Positions 8,861 through 16,702 of a DNA stretch of 32,602 bases are shown here, piece after piece; the first letter of the stretch is position 1, and each line of letters begins with the position of its first letter. Both the position numbers and the translations under genes were made by a program. The DNA lies in contig JASLAX010000127.1 of the NCBI GenBank assembly GCA_030146875.1, forward strand, positions 1 through 32,602, read 5' to 3'. The notes under the pieces are model-generated. The model was not told where the DNA came from, did not search any database, and saw only the letters and a list, made by a program, of their open reading frames with translations. Source of the DNA: Longimicrobiaceae bacterium. GTDB lineage: Bacteria > Gemmatimonadota > Gemmatimonadetes > Longimicrobiales > Longimicrobiaceae.

Positions 8861-9020
8861 TCGCGGACCGGCCTGGTTTCGTGGAGGGTGGAGGCGGAAG
8901 AATATCGCGCGGCGGAAGATGCGGACAGGGCGTGCATCGCCCGTGCCGCCCCTGGGCCTCGCGTGGAGGTCGGGCGCTCGTCGCGGTTCCGGCGGGCATG
9001 AGTCCGCAGCCGCGAGGGGT

Positions 9021-10508
9021 CTACTCCACCGGCGTCCCGAACGCGCGGGGGATGCGCACGCGGAAGAGGGCGCCGCCGCCGGGTGCGTCGTCCACCTCGA
9101 TGGTTCCGCAGAGGAGGCGCGTGAGCTGGCGGGCGATGGTGAGGCCCAGGCCGGTCCCGCGCGCGGCGGAGTCGTGGCGCGCGGGATCGCCGAGCTGCTC
9201 GAACGGGTCGAAGATGCGGGCGCGGTCGTCGGGCGGGATGCCGGGGCCGGTGTCGGCCACCTCGACCTGCACGGCGGGCACCGGATCGGTCGGCTGGCCG
9301 CGGCGCGTCAGCACCGCGGGGCGCTCGCGGGCCTCCGTCACCCGCACGGTCACGGTGACCGCGCCGCGCGAGGTGAACTTGATGGCGTTGGAGACCAGCG
9401 CCTGCAGGAGCTGGCGCAGGCGGTCGGGGTCCGTCTCCACCGGCTCGCCGTCGGCCGAGGCGTCCAGGACGAAGGAGAGGCCCTTCGCCTCGGCCTGGCG
9501 GCGCAGCGGCTCCAGCATCCCCGCCACCGCCACCCCCAGCGGGACCGGCCGGGGGGAGACGGGGAGGCGGGAGATCTCGGCGGTGGTGAGGAGGAGCAGG
9601 TCGTCGACCAGGGCGGCCAGGTGCTCGGCGCACATCCCCGCCCGCTCGGCCGCGCGCGCGGCGCCCGGCGAGACGGGCCCGTAGGTGTCGCTCCCCAGCA
9701 GGTGGGTGTAGCCCACGATGGCGTTGAGCGGGGTGCGCAGCTCGTGGGAGACGGCGGCGAAGAAGCGGCTCTTGGCGCGGGTGGCCTCCTCGGCCTCGGC
9801 CGCCAGGCGGGCGAGCTCCCGCTCGCGCTGCAGCCGCTGGGTGATGTCCTCGAACATCACCGACAGGCCGCCGCCGGGGAGCGGCGAGACGCGCAGGTCG
9901 AAACGCCGGCCGCGGAAGAGCTTCCCCTCCGGCTCCACGTTCTGCAGGGTGCGAGGGGACCCGTCGCGCATGGTGGCCCGCAGCGCCGCCTCCAGCTCGG
10001 CCGGCTCGCGCGGCAGCATCCCCAGCAGGTCCTGCCCCTCGGGCCGCAGGCGGCCGAGCGACAGGAGCTCGCGCGCGGCCGTGTTCAGGTAGAGCACGCG
10101 CCACTCCGGGTCCACCGCCAGGAAACCGTCGCGCAGCGACTCCAGCAGGCGGGCGTCGCGCGCGGGGACCCACGGCTCCTCCTCGGCGTCGCGGAGCTGC
10201 ACGGCCACGCCGCCGTCCCTCGTCGCCGTCGCGCGGGCCACGAGGGTGCGGCCCCCGCCGGCCGGGTGCGGCTCGGTGTACACGCGCTCCGCGCCGCCCT
10301 CCATCACCGGGGACAGGCGCTCGCGGAGCCCCGCCTGGTCCGCGCCCGAGACCGCGTCCCACGCGGGCCGGCCCAGGGCGCGCTCGCGCGGAACGCCGTA
10401 GAGGCGCTCCGCGGCGGCGTTCCAGTACACGACGCGCCACCCTGCGTCGATCAGGTAGAGTCCGTCCCCGAGCGCCTCCAGCCCGGGGTGGACGGGAATG
10501 CCGGTCAT
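9021..10508 (-). CDS. Soluble PAS-PAS sensor histidine kinase
   Basis: A 495-residue cytoplasmic kinase with no membrane segments. PAS 1 spans about residues 8-110 (GLYLIDAGWRVVYWNAAAE) and PAS 2 about 118-225 (GFLAVDPEWRVLYLNTAA), followed by a short coiled coil. HisKA carries H255 in FFAAVSHELRTPLNAIVGY. The ATPase domain has N374 (LVSNAIKFT), D419 in DTGPGIP and GTGLGL at 451-456, so all kinase boxes are intact. The ATG at 10508 is preceded by GGCGGAG at good spacing. It is the last gene of a run with kynB, an MBL hydrolase and an M28 peptidase, 38 bp after the latter. No cognate regulator is adjacent. The ligand of the PAS domains cannot be read from the sequence. Confidence 0.92.
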   Translation of the reverse strand: MTGIPVHPGLEALGDGLYLIDAGWRVVYWNAAAERLYGVPRERALGRPAWDAVSGADQAGLRERLSPVMEGGAERVYTEPHPAGGGRTLVARATATRDGGVAVQLRDAEEEPWVPARDARLLESLRDGFLAVDPEWRVLYLNTAARELLSLGRLRPEGQDLLGMLPREPAELEAALRATMRDGSPRTLQNVEPEGKLFRGRRFDLRVSPLPGGGLSVMFEDITQRLQRERELARLAAEAEEATRAKSRFFAAVSHELRTPLNAIVGYTHLLGSDTYGPVSPGAARAAERAGMCAEHLAALVDDLLLLTTAEISRLPVSPRPVPLGVAVAGMLEPLRRQAEAKGLSFVLDASADGEPVETDPDRLRQLLQALVSNAIKFTSRGAVTVTVRVTEARERPAVLTRRGQPTDPVPAVQVEVADTGPGIPPDDRARIFDPFEQLGDPARHDSAARGTGLGLTIARQLTRLLCGTIEVDDAPGGGALFRVRIPRAFGTPVE

Positions 10509-10546
10509 GGTCTCGCTCCGCCGGGAGAGGCGGTCTCCCGGCGCGT

Positions 10547-12130
10547 TCAGGGCCTGCCGAACTCCGTGCCGGGTGCCCATTGCGGAAGCCCCTCGGCCGC
10601 CGCGACGGCGTACGCCGTGCGCAGCATCACCCGTCCCTGCTGCACCGCGCCGGCGTAGTCGAACCCCTCTCGGTACGCATCCGACGGCTGGTGGTAGTGC
10701 TCCGTCACGAACGTGTTGTAGACCTCCTCGCCCCACCCCTCCGGCCTGCCCTCGTACCGCAGCCCGTGGTCCATCGCCACCGCCGGCACGCCCGCGCGCG
10801 CCAGGGGGAAGTGGTCCTGCCGGAAGAACATCCCAGCCTCCGGGTGCGGCTCGGGCGCCACGGTCATCCCCTCCGCGTCCGCCGCGGCGGCCACGTAGGC
10901 GCCCAGGTCGGAGCGGTCGGGCCCCAGCGGCGCCACGTCCGCCGTGCGCCCGAAGAGGTTGGCGCCGTCCACGTTCAGCATCGCCGCCGTGGTGCGCAGC
11001 GGGAAGAGCGGGTGCCGCGCGTACCAGCCGCTCCCCAGCAGGCCGGACTCCTCCGCCGTGGTGGAGACGAAGAGGAAGGGGCGCGCCGGCGGCGGTCCGG
11101 AGACCGCCGCCTCGGCCATCGCCAGGAGCAGCGCCACGCCGCTGGCGTTGTCGTACGCGCCGTGGTAGACGACGGGCGTGCCGTCCTCCCCCGTTCCGGT
11201 GCCCAGGTGGTCGTAGTGCGAGGCGAGGATGACCGGCTGGTCGGCGCGGGCGGGGTCGCTCCCCGGGAGCAGGCCGACGACGTTGCCGGTGGAGACCTCG
11301 CGCACCTCGCTGCGCACGCGCGCGCGGACGCGCACGCCGGTGGGCACCGGGCGGAAGCCGCGCTCCTCGGAGCGGGCGAGCAGGTCGTCGGGGTCGTGCC
11401 CGGCGTCGGTGACCAGGCGGCGGAAGAGGGAGTCGGAGATCCACCCCTTCACCTGCAGCGGGAACTCCGGCGGGCCGGCCAGGTCCAGCTGCTCGCCGGT
11501 GTTGGACGAGCGCACCACGTTCCAGCCGTAGCCCGCGCCCTCGTCGCCGTGCACCAGCAGCACGCCGGCGGCGCCCCGGCGGGCGGCCTCCTCGTACTTG
11601 TACGTCCAGCGACCGTAGTAGGTGAGCGCCTTGCCGCCGAAGAAGCCGGGGGTCGCCTCCGTCCCGGGGTCGTTCACGCGGACCAGGAGCACGCGGCCGC
11701 GCACGTCGGTGTCCTTGAAGTCGTTCCACTCGAACTCGGGCGCGCGGATGCCGAATCCCACGAACACCAGCTCGGCGTCGACCTCCACCTCCGCCTCGGG
11801 AACGCCCGCCTCCAGCACGTACTCGTCCGGGTAGGCGGGCGCGACCTCGCCCTTCCCGCCGGGCAGGACCAGCGCGAGCTCCGGGTGCGGCGTCAGCCCC
11901 ACCAGCGGGACCGGCTGGATGTAGGCGCCGTCCACGGGCTTCAGCCCCATCCGCTGGAACTGCGCGCGCAGGTACTCCAGCGCCAGGTCGCCGCCGCGCG
12001 TGCCGGGGGAGCGCCCCTCCAGCAGCGGGTGCGACAGGAAGCGCAGGTGCGCGTCGATGGTCTCGGCGCGGATCCGGTCGAGGACCTGCGCCACGGGATC
12101 GGTGGCGGACGGTGCGGAGTCGGGGCTCAT
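10547..12130 (-). CDS. M28-family metallo-aminopeptidase with PA-like insert
   Basis: A 527-residue zinc peptidase. The M28 metal ligands and catalytic residues are visible in order: H305 and D307 in ASHYDHLG, D327 in GAYDNASG, E360-E361 in TTAEESGLLGS, D388 in LNVDGAN and H480 in EHYHQPSD. Residues of about 110-275 form the PA-like insert (VFVGFGIRAPEFEWNDF, RGRVLLVRVNDPG, GAAGVLLVHG). Many relatives are exported, but here the N-terminus (MSPDSAPSATDPVAQVLDRI) has no signal peptide, so either it is cytoplasmic or export uses another route. Its ATG overlaps the stop of the MBL gene (ATGA at 12130-12127), which fixes the start. It probably releases N-terminal residues from peptides. Confidence 0.92.
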   Translation of the reverse strand: MSPDSAPSATDPVAQVLDRIRAETIDAHLRFLSHPLLEGRSPGTRGGDLALEYLRAQFQRMGLKPVDGAYIQPVPLVGLTPHPELALVLPGGKGEVAPAYPDEYVLEAGVPEAEVEVDAELVFVGFGIRAPEFEWNDFKDTDVRGRVLLVRVNDPGTEATPGFFGGKALTYYGRWTYKYEEAARRGAAGVLLVHGDEGAGYGWNVVRSSNTGEQLDLAGPPEFPLQVKGWISDSLFRRLVTDAGHDPDDLLARSEERGFRPVPTGVRVRARVRSEVREVSTGNVVGLLPGSDPARADQPVILASHYDHLGTGTGEDGTPVVYHGAYDNASGVALLLAMAEAAVSGPPPARPFLFVSTTAEESGLLGSGWYARHPLFPLRTTAAMLNVDGANLFGRTADVAPLGPDRSDLGAYVAAAADAEGMTVAPEPHPEAGMFFRQDHFPLARAGVPAVAMDHGLRYEGRPEGWGEEVYNTFVTEHYHQPSDAYREGFDYAGAVQQGRVMLRTAYAVAAAEGLPQWAPGTEFGRP

Positions 12131-12945
12131 GTGCGTTCGTCGGGGGTGTACGTGCCGTCCGGATGCGCCCGGGCGCGGCCCTGCTCCACCATCCAGGCTA
12201 GGATCGCCCGCAGCGACTCCTCCGCCGCGGGGCGGAGCGCCGGGTGCAGGCCGCCGCCGTAGACGGCGTCCACCATCGCCGCGGCCCCGGCGCGCCGCGC
12301 GGCGCCCAGCGCGGCCTCGGCCTGCGCGATCCGCTGCATGCGGTGCGCCCGGTAGCGCTCCACGGCGGCGGCGGGGTCCGGGATCGCGGGCCCGTGGGCG
12401 GGGTGGATGATGCCCGGCGCCAGCGCCTCCACGCGGTCCAGCGAGCGCAGGTACGCGCCCAGGTCGCCCTCCGGGGGGGCCACCAGGGTGGTATCCCCCT
12501 CGCCCATGAAATGGTCCCCCGCCAGCAGGGCCCCGCCCGCCGGCGCCCCGCCGCCGCGCCAGAGGAAGCAGAGGTGCTCCGGCGCGTGCCCCGGCGTCGC
12601 CACGGCGAGCAGGCCCCCGTCGTCCGTCTCGACGGTCTCCCCGTCGGCGATCCAGGAGTCCACCCGGGGCGCCGGGAAGGGCCACCCGAGCGCCCCGCGC
12701 GCCATCCGCACCGGCGCTCCGGTCCGCCGGGCGAGCGCGGCGGCCGCCGCCGCGTGGTCCGGGTGCGCGTGGGTGAGGAGGATGGCCACCGGCGTCCTTC
12801 CCTCCAGCGCCGCGACGACGGCCTCCACGTGCGCCGGGTCGTCGGGCCCGGGGTCGACGACGACCGGGCGCTCCCGGCCGATCACGAAGGTGCGCGTCCC
12901 GTCCAGCGTCATCGGCGAGGGGTTGTCCGCCCGGACGATGCGCAT
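12127..12945 (-). CDS. Metallo-beta-lactamase-fold hydrolase (LACTB2/glyoxalase II-like)
   Basis: A 272-residue MBL-fold protein. The metal-binding HxHxDH motif is H59-A-H61-P-D63-H64 in LLTHAHPDH, followed by TPGHAPEHLCF, the aspartate in LLAGDHFMGEG and the last histidine in IHPAHGP. After the fold comes a C-terminal helical segment (about 195-272) with YRAHRMQRIAQAEAAL, the arrangement seen in LACTB2-like and SNM-distant hydrolases. The substrate is unknown; a thioester or RNA substrate is possible. Its start overlaps the kynB-like stop (TGATG at 12947-12943), and its own stop overlaps the M28 start, so all three are likely translated from one message. Confidence 0.9.
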   Translation of the reverse strand: MRIVRADNPSPMTLDGTRTFVIGRERPVVVDPGPDDPAHVEAVVAALEGRTPVAILLTHAHPDHAAAAAALARRTGAPVRMARGALGWPFPAPRVDSWIADGETVETDDGGLLAVATPGHAPEHLCFLWRGGGAPAGGALLAGDHFMGEGDTTLVAPPEGDLGAYLRSLDRVEALAPGIIHPAHGPAIPDPAAAVERYRAHRMQRIAQAEAALGAARRAGAAAMVDAVYGGGLHPALRPAAEESLRAILAWMVEQGRARAHPDGTYTPDERT

Positions 12946-13580
12946 CAGCGGGCCAGCAGCACGGCGCGCAGCGGAGAGGCGTCCGCCTCCTCCAGCCGCA
13001 GGGGGAGCGCGACCAGGCGGTACTCGCCCGGCGACACGCCGTCCAGCCGCAGGTTCTCCACGATCGCCACGCCCGCCTCCGCCAGCGCCCGGTGGGCCGG
13101 CAGGTCCTCCGCGTCCAGCGCGTCCACCGACGGCGCGTCGGTCCCGAAGAGCCGCACCCCCGCGTCGGCGATCCGCCGCGCCGCCGGTCCGTCCAGCGCC
13201 GCGAAGCCCTCGGGAAAAACGTCCTCCGACACCCACGCCCCCGTCCGCACCAGCACGCGCTCCGGCCGCGAACGCAAGACGCCCTCCGCCCACTCCGCGT
13301 CCAGCCTCTCGACGTCCGTCGCGTCCACCACCACGGCAGGGCCGAGGAAGGCGCCCAGCGGCGCGGCGCCGATCCGCGCGCCGCCGTCCAGCACGTGGAA
13401 GGCGCCGTCCGCGTGCGTCCCGGTGTGGGCGGAGAGGGAGATCTCCGCCACGTTCGCCCCGTCGCCGCGCTCGATGCGGGACGCCCACGCCACGCGGCAG
13501 GGCGGGTCGCCGGGCCAGACGGGCATTCCCGCCCGCACGGGGCGGGTCACGTCGTGCAGGATGCGGTCGCGGTCGGGCAT
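12945..13580 (-). CDS. kynB: Kynurenine formamidase-like cyclase-family hydrolase
   Basis: A 211-residue protein with the bacterial KynB layout: MPVWPGDPP near the N-terminus and the metal-binding motif HTGTHADGAFH at about residues 60-70, with SLSAHTGTH preceding. KynB hydrolyses N-formylkynurenine to kynurenine and formate in tryptophan breakdown. The length matches the family. The ATG at 13580 follows GAGG; a longer frame to 13724 has no coding character. No tryptophan 2,3-dioxygenase or kynureninase lies in the window, so the specific substrate is less sure than the fold, and other cyclase-family hydrolases remain possible. First gene of the run with MBL, M28 and kinase genes. Confidence 0.75.
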   Translation of the reverse strand: MPDRDRILHDVTRPVRAGMPVWPGDPPCRVAWASRIERGDGANVAEISLSAHTGTHADGAFHVLDGGARIGAAPLGAFLGPAVVVDATDVERLDAEWAEGVLRSRPERVLVRTGAWVSEDVFPEGFAALDGPAARRIADAGVRLFGTDAPSVDALDAEDLPAHRALAEAGVAIVENLRLDGVSPGEYRLVALPLRLEEADASPLRAVLLAR

Positions 13581-13720
13581 CGGCCTCGGGGTCCGCGGTT
13601 CCAACGCAGCCGGGACGCGGCGCGGGCCGGCGTCCCGGGGAGGCGCGGCGCGGGTGCAGGACCCGGGCCGCGGGGTGCTCGCTCGTCCTCCTCCGTCCGC
13701 CGGGGGACGTCCTTCCCGCC

Positions 13721-14893
13721 TCACCCCGCCAGCGCCCGGAGGACGCGCCGGGAGAGGAGGGAGCGGACCGGGCTCAGGTCCCCCGCGACGGCCACCAGGG
13801 CGTCCGCCGCGTCGGGGCTCCGCGCCAGCCGCCGCGAGACCCAGCCCAGGGCGGCGGGGCGCGAGACGACCGTCTCGATGGCCCGCTGCAGCCGCTCGCC
13901 CGGCCCGAACGCCGCCCGCCGCGCCGCCTCGTACGGGGCCAGGCCACGCGCGGAGAGGTCGCCCGCCCGCAGCGCCGCGTCCGCCACGCCGGCGGCGAGC
14001 TCCGCCCCTCTCAGCGCCCGGAAGATCCCCTGTCCGGTGAACGGATCATAGTACCCCGCCGCGTCGCCGACAAGCAGCGCCCCGGGCGCGGTCGCGGCCC
14101 GAACCGGCCAGTCGAAGGGCCCCGTGGCCAGCACGTCGTCCACCCGCTCTCCGCCGACGCCGTAGCGCCGCAGCGCCGTGTCGAAGAACCCCTCCGCGTC
14201 TCCCGCCGCCTCGCGCATCCCCGGGCCGGTGACCACCACGGAGACGTTCGCGGTGCCGTCCGCCAGACCCGCCACCCCCACGCAGCCGTCGCCGTCCACG
14301 CGCAGCGCGCCGACGCCCTCCTCCACCTCCACCCCCCACAGGTGCGCCGTCAGCGCGAGCTTCCGCAGCCGCGGCCCGCGCCGCAGCAGCCCCAGGCGCC
14401 GCACGACGACGGAGCGCAGCCCGTCCGCGCCCACCACCAGCCGCGCGCGCACCTCCTCGCGCCCGCCGTCCGCCGTGGAGACCGCGACGCCGGAGATGCG
14501 CCCGCCGTCGCGCAGCAGGTCCGCGACGTGGGCCCCCGTCCGCACCGCCGCGCCGCGCTCCGCCGCCAGGGCGAGGAGCGCCGCGTCCAGCTCCGCCCGC
14601 CCGATGGCCAGTCCGTACCGCCCCGCCGCGAAGCGGCCGACGAAGCCATCCTCCCCCGCCCGCCCGATCCTCCACCCGTCCAGTCGCGCCGCGCCCGCCT
14701 CCACCCGCTCCAGCGCGCCGAGCAGCCTCAGCGCCTCCACTCCGGCCGGGTTCACGCACTCGCCGCAGGGCTTCCGCCGCGGGAACTCCGCCCGGTCCAG
14801 CACCAGCACCTGGTGCCCCGCCGCCGCCGTCCGCGCCGCGAACGCCGCCCCCGCCGGGCCGCCTCCCACCACTACCACGTCCCACGTCCTCAT
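13721..14893 (-). CDS. FAD-dependent oxidoreductase, geranylgeranyl reductase family
   Basis: A 390-residue flavoprotein. The N-terminal dinucleotide fold is VVVGGGPAGAAFA, followed by the CGECVNPAG segment typical of the geranylgeranyl reductase/FixC group, LVVGADGLRS (the DG motif) and LLVGDAAGYYDPFTGQGI, which contacts FAD. Members reduce or hydroxylate isoprenoid, quinone or polyketide substrates. The start at 14893 follows GAGGAG at ideal spacing. It lies downstream of the amidohydrolase-CDF-methyltransferase genes, separated by 154 bp containing a large palindrome. A pairing of such flavoproteins with small methyltransferases is common beside type III polyketide synthase genes, but no synthase is seen here. 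Confidence 0.88.
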   Translation of the reverse strand: MRTWDVVVVGGGPAGAAFAARTAAAGHQVLVLDRAEFPRRKPCGECVNPAGVEALRLLGALERVEAGAARLDGWRIGRAGEDGFVGRFAAGRYGLAIGRAELDAALLALAAERGAAVRTGAHVADLLRDGGRISGVAVSTADGGREEVRARLVVGADGLRSVVVRRLGLLRRGPRLRKLALTAHLWGVEVEEGVGALRVDGDGCVGVAGLADGTANVSVVVTGPGMREAAGDAEGFFDTALRRYGVGGERVDDVLATGPFDWPVRAATAPGALLVGDAAGYYDPFTGQGIFRALRGAELAAGVADAALRAGDLSARGLAPYEAARRAAFGPGERLQRAIETVVSRPAALGWVSRRLARSPDAADALVAVAGDLSPVRSLLSRRVLRALAG

Positions 14894-14940
14894 CCGTCGG
14901 TCTCCTCACCGGACGTCGGGAGAGCAGGTGACGAGAGCGG

Positions 14941-15030
14941 CACGCGGAGACGCGGAGAGCGCGGAGACGCGGAGAACGGCAGAGGCGCTTCGTCGTTTCC
15001 GCGTCTCCGCGTCCTCCGCGCCTCCGCGTG
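14941..15030. repeat. Long imperfect palindrome with GCGGAGA repeats
   Basis: Two arms of 33 nt (14941-14973 and 14998-15030) pair over most of their length: 9 bp at the outer end, an 8-bp middle block and 13 bp at the inner end, around a 24-nt loop. The left arm is itself built of CGCGGAGA repeats and the right arm of TCTCCGCG repeats. A run of six A follows at 15031-15036. On either strand there is no T-run after the stem, so it is not a typical terminator. I recall similar CTCCGCGTCTCCGCG spacers in several phyla; this is recollection, not a search. Confidence 0.75.
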
Positions 15031-15047
15031 AAAAAACGTCGCTTGCC

Positions 15048-15800
15048 TCACCGCCAGTCCGGTGACGAAGGGGAGCGGGTGGCAGTCCGGTCCACGACCA
15101 CGGCGACGCGGAAGGGGACGTGGGTGTGGACGCGCGAGTCCGCGAGCCCCGCCCGCTCCGCGAGGTCGCGGAGCTCGGCGGCGGTGAAGGCGCGGCGGAC
15201 GGAGAGGGGGCCGTCGTGGCGGGTGACGGGGTGGCGGCGCCAGACCGTGGCGGCCAGGAGGCGCGCGCCCAGGAGGGCGGGCCGCGAGCGGGCCAGGTCG
15301 TTCACGATGACCCCCCACCGCGCCACGCGGCCCAGCTCGCGCAGGACCCGCAGCAGGTCCCCGTCGTCGTCGAAGTGGTGGAGGGCCGTGGAGAGCAGGA
15401 CGACGTCGAAGGCGCCCTCCTCGTACGGGAGCGAGAGCGCGTCCGCGGGCTCCACGCGGATCTCCGGGTACCCGGTCGTGGCGAGCCGGGCCGCCGCCAC
15501 CGTCCGGGGGTGGAGGTCGGTCGCGACCATCGCCACCGGCATCCCCGCCTTGCGGGCGTGCTCCACGACGGCGATGGGGATGTCGGCCGAGCCGGTGGCC
15601 ACGTCCAGCAGGGTCAGCGGCGTCCCCGCCGCGCGCGGGACGCGAGAGAGGATGGGGAGAAGGTGGCGGAGGACGACCGCCGTGCCGCCCAGCCAGCGGT
15701 TCACCCCACGCAGGTCGGCCAGGGCGCGGGCCAGCTCCGCCGGGTCCTGGTCCGGCTCGTCCATCCGCTCGGCGCCGCGCGCGCGCGGGATCCCCGTCAT
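15048..15800 (-). CDS. Class I SAM-dependent methyltransferase
   Basis: A 250-residue methyltransferase. Motif I is LLDVATGSADIPIAV, motif II around VATDLHPRTVA, then an acidic motif (VEPADALSLPYEEGAFDVV) and motif LLSTALHHFDD, all of the UbiE/Ubi-like Rossmann type. The start overlaps the stop of the cation transporter gene (ATGA, 15800-15797); an internal ATG at 15764 (MDEPDQDPAEL) is an alternative. The DVATGSADIP form and the neighbouring flavoprotein resemble methyltransferases found near quinone or polyketide genes. The acceptor substrate cannot be deduced. Confidence 0.88.
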   Translation of the reverse strand: MTGIPRARGAERMDEPDQDPAELARALADLRGVNRWLGGTAVVLRHLLPILSRVPRAAGTPLTLLDVATGSADIPIAVVEHARKAGMPVAMVATDLHPRTVAAARLATTGYPEIRVEPADALSLPYEEGAFDVVLLSTALHHFDDDGDLLRVLRELGRVARWGVIVNDLARSRPALLGARLLAATVWRRHPVTRHDGPLSVRRAFTAAELRDLAERAGLADSRVHTHVPFRVAVVVDRTATRSPSSPDWR

Positions 15801-16702
15801 CCTTCCCCTCCTCCCCGCTCCCGTCCGAGCGGCTCGACGTGGACGATCACCCCGCGGGCGCCGAAGCGCGTCTGCAGGTGGCGCTCGACCGTGTCGGCGA
15901 TCTCGTGCGCCGTCTCCACGTCGATCCCCCTTCCCACGGCGATGGTCAGCTCCGCGAACACCGCCCCGTGCTTCCCCCGCGAGCGCACGTCGTAGACCGC
16001 GTGCACCCCGGCCATGGCCTCCGCCGCGGCGGTCAGCTCCGCCGCCTCCACCGCGCGCTCGTCCACCAGCACCGGCACCGCCTCGCGCACGATCTCCCAC
16101 CCCGTGCGGGCGATCAGCGCGCAGACCAGCAGGGTGGCCCAGGCGTCCGCGTTCCGGAAGCCCGCGCGCTGCAGGAGGAGGCCGGCCAGGACCGCCACCG
16201 TCACCAGCACGTCCGCCCGCAGGTGCGCCGCGTCGGCCATCAGCAGGTCGCTCCCCAGCTCGCGCCCCCGCCGCGCCTCGTACGCCGACGCCACGATCCC
16301 CACCACCAGCGAGCCCGTCATCACCCCGATCGCCAGCATCCCGCCCTGCTCGTGCCCCGCTCCGCCGCCGCGCAGGCGCGAGATGCCCCCCTGCGCCAGC
16401 TCGAACACGGTGATGGAGAGGAAGGCGACGATGACCAGCGCCCCCAGCGTCTCGAACTTCGCGTGGCCGTAGGGGTGCCGCTCGTCCGGCTCCTGGGCCG
16501 CGACCCTCGCCAGGACGACCGCGATCACGGACGTCAGCGAGTCCACCGCGGAGTCCAGCGCGCCGCCCAGCACGGCCAGCGAGCCCGTGCGCCACCCCGC
16601 GAACGCCTTGGCCGCCACCATCCCCAGGTTGACCACCAGGAGGAGGCGCAGGACGCGCTCCACCTCCAGCGGCCGCGCGCGGACGGAGCGGGCGGAGGTC
16701 AC
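15797..16702 (-). CDS. Cation diffusion facilitator (zinc-type metal/proton antiporter)
   Basis: A 301-residue inner-membrane transporter with about six hydrophobic segments and a cytoplasmic C-terminal domain. The metal site is D50xxxD54 in segment 2 (GALDSAVDSLTSV) and H160xxxD164 in segment 5 (DAAHLRADVLV), a DD-HD arrangement usual for Zn2+/Cd2+ exporters. HPYGHAKFE at 76-84 is the family loop motif. The protein starts with GTG at 16702, overlapping the amidohydrolase stop (GTGA). Proton-driven efflux of zinc-like metals from the cytoplasm is expected. Confidence 0.92.
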   Translation of the reverse strand: MTSARSVRARPLEVERVLRLLLVVNLGMVAAKAFAGWRTGSLAVLGGALDSAVDSLTSVIAVVLARVAAQEPDERHPYGHAKFETLGALVIVAFLSITVFELAQGGISRLRGGGAGHEQGGMLAIGVMTGSLVVGIVASAYEARRGRELGSDLLMADAAHLRADVLVTVAVLAGLLLQRAGFRNADAWATLLVCALIARTGWEIVREAVPVLVDERAVEAAELTAAAEAMAGVHAVYDVRSRGKHGAVFAELTIAVGRGIDVETAHEIADTVERHLQTRFGARGVIVHVEPLGRERGGGEG

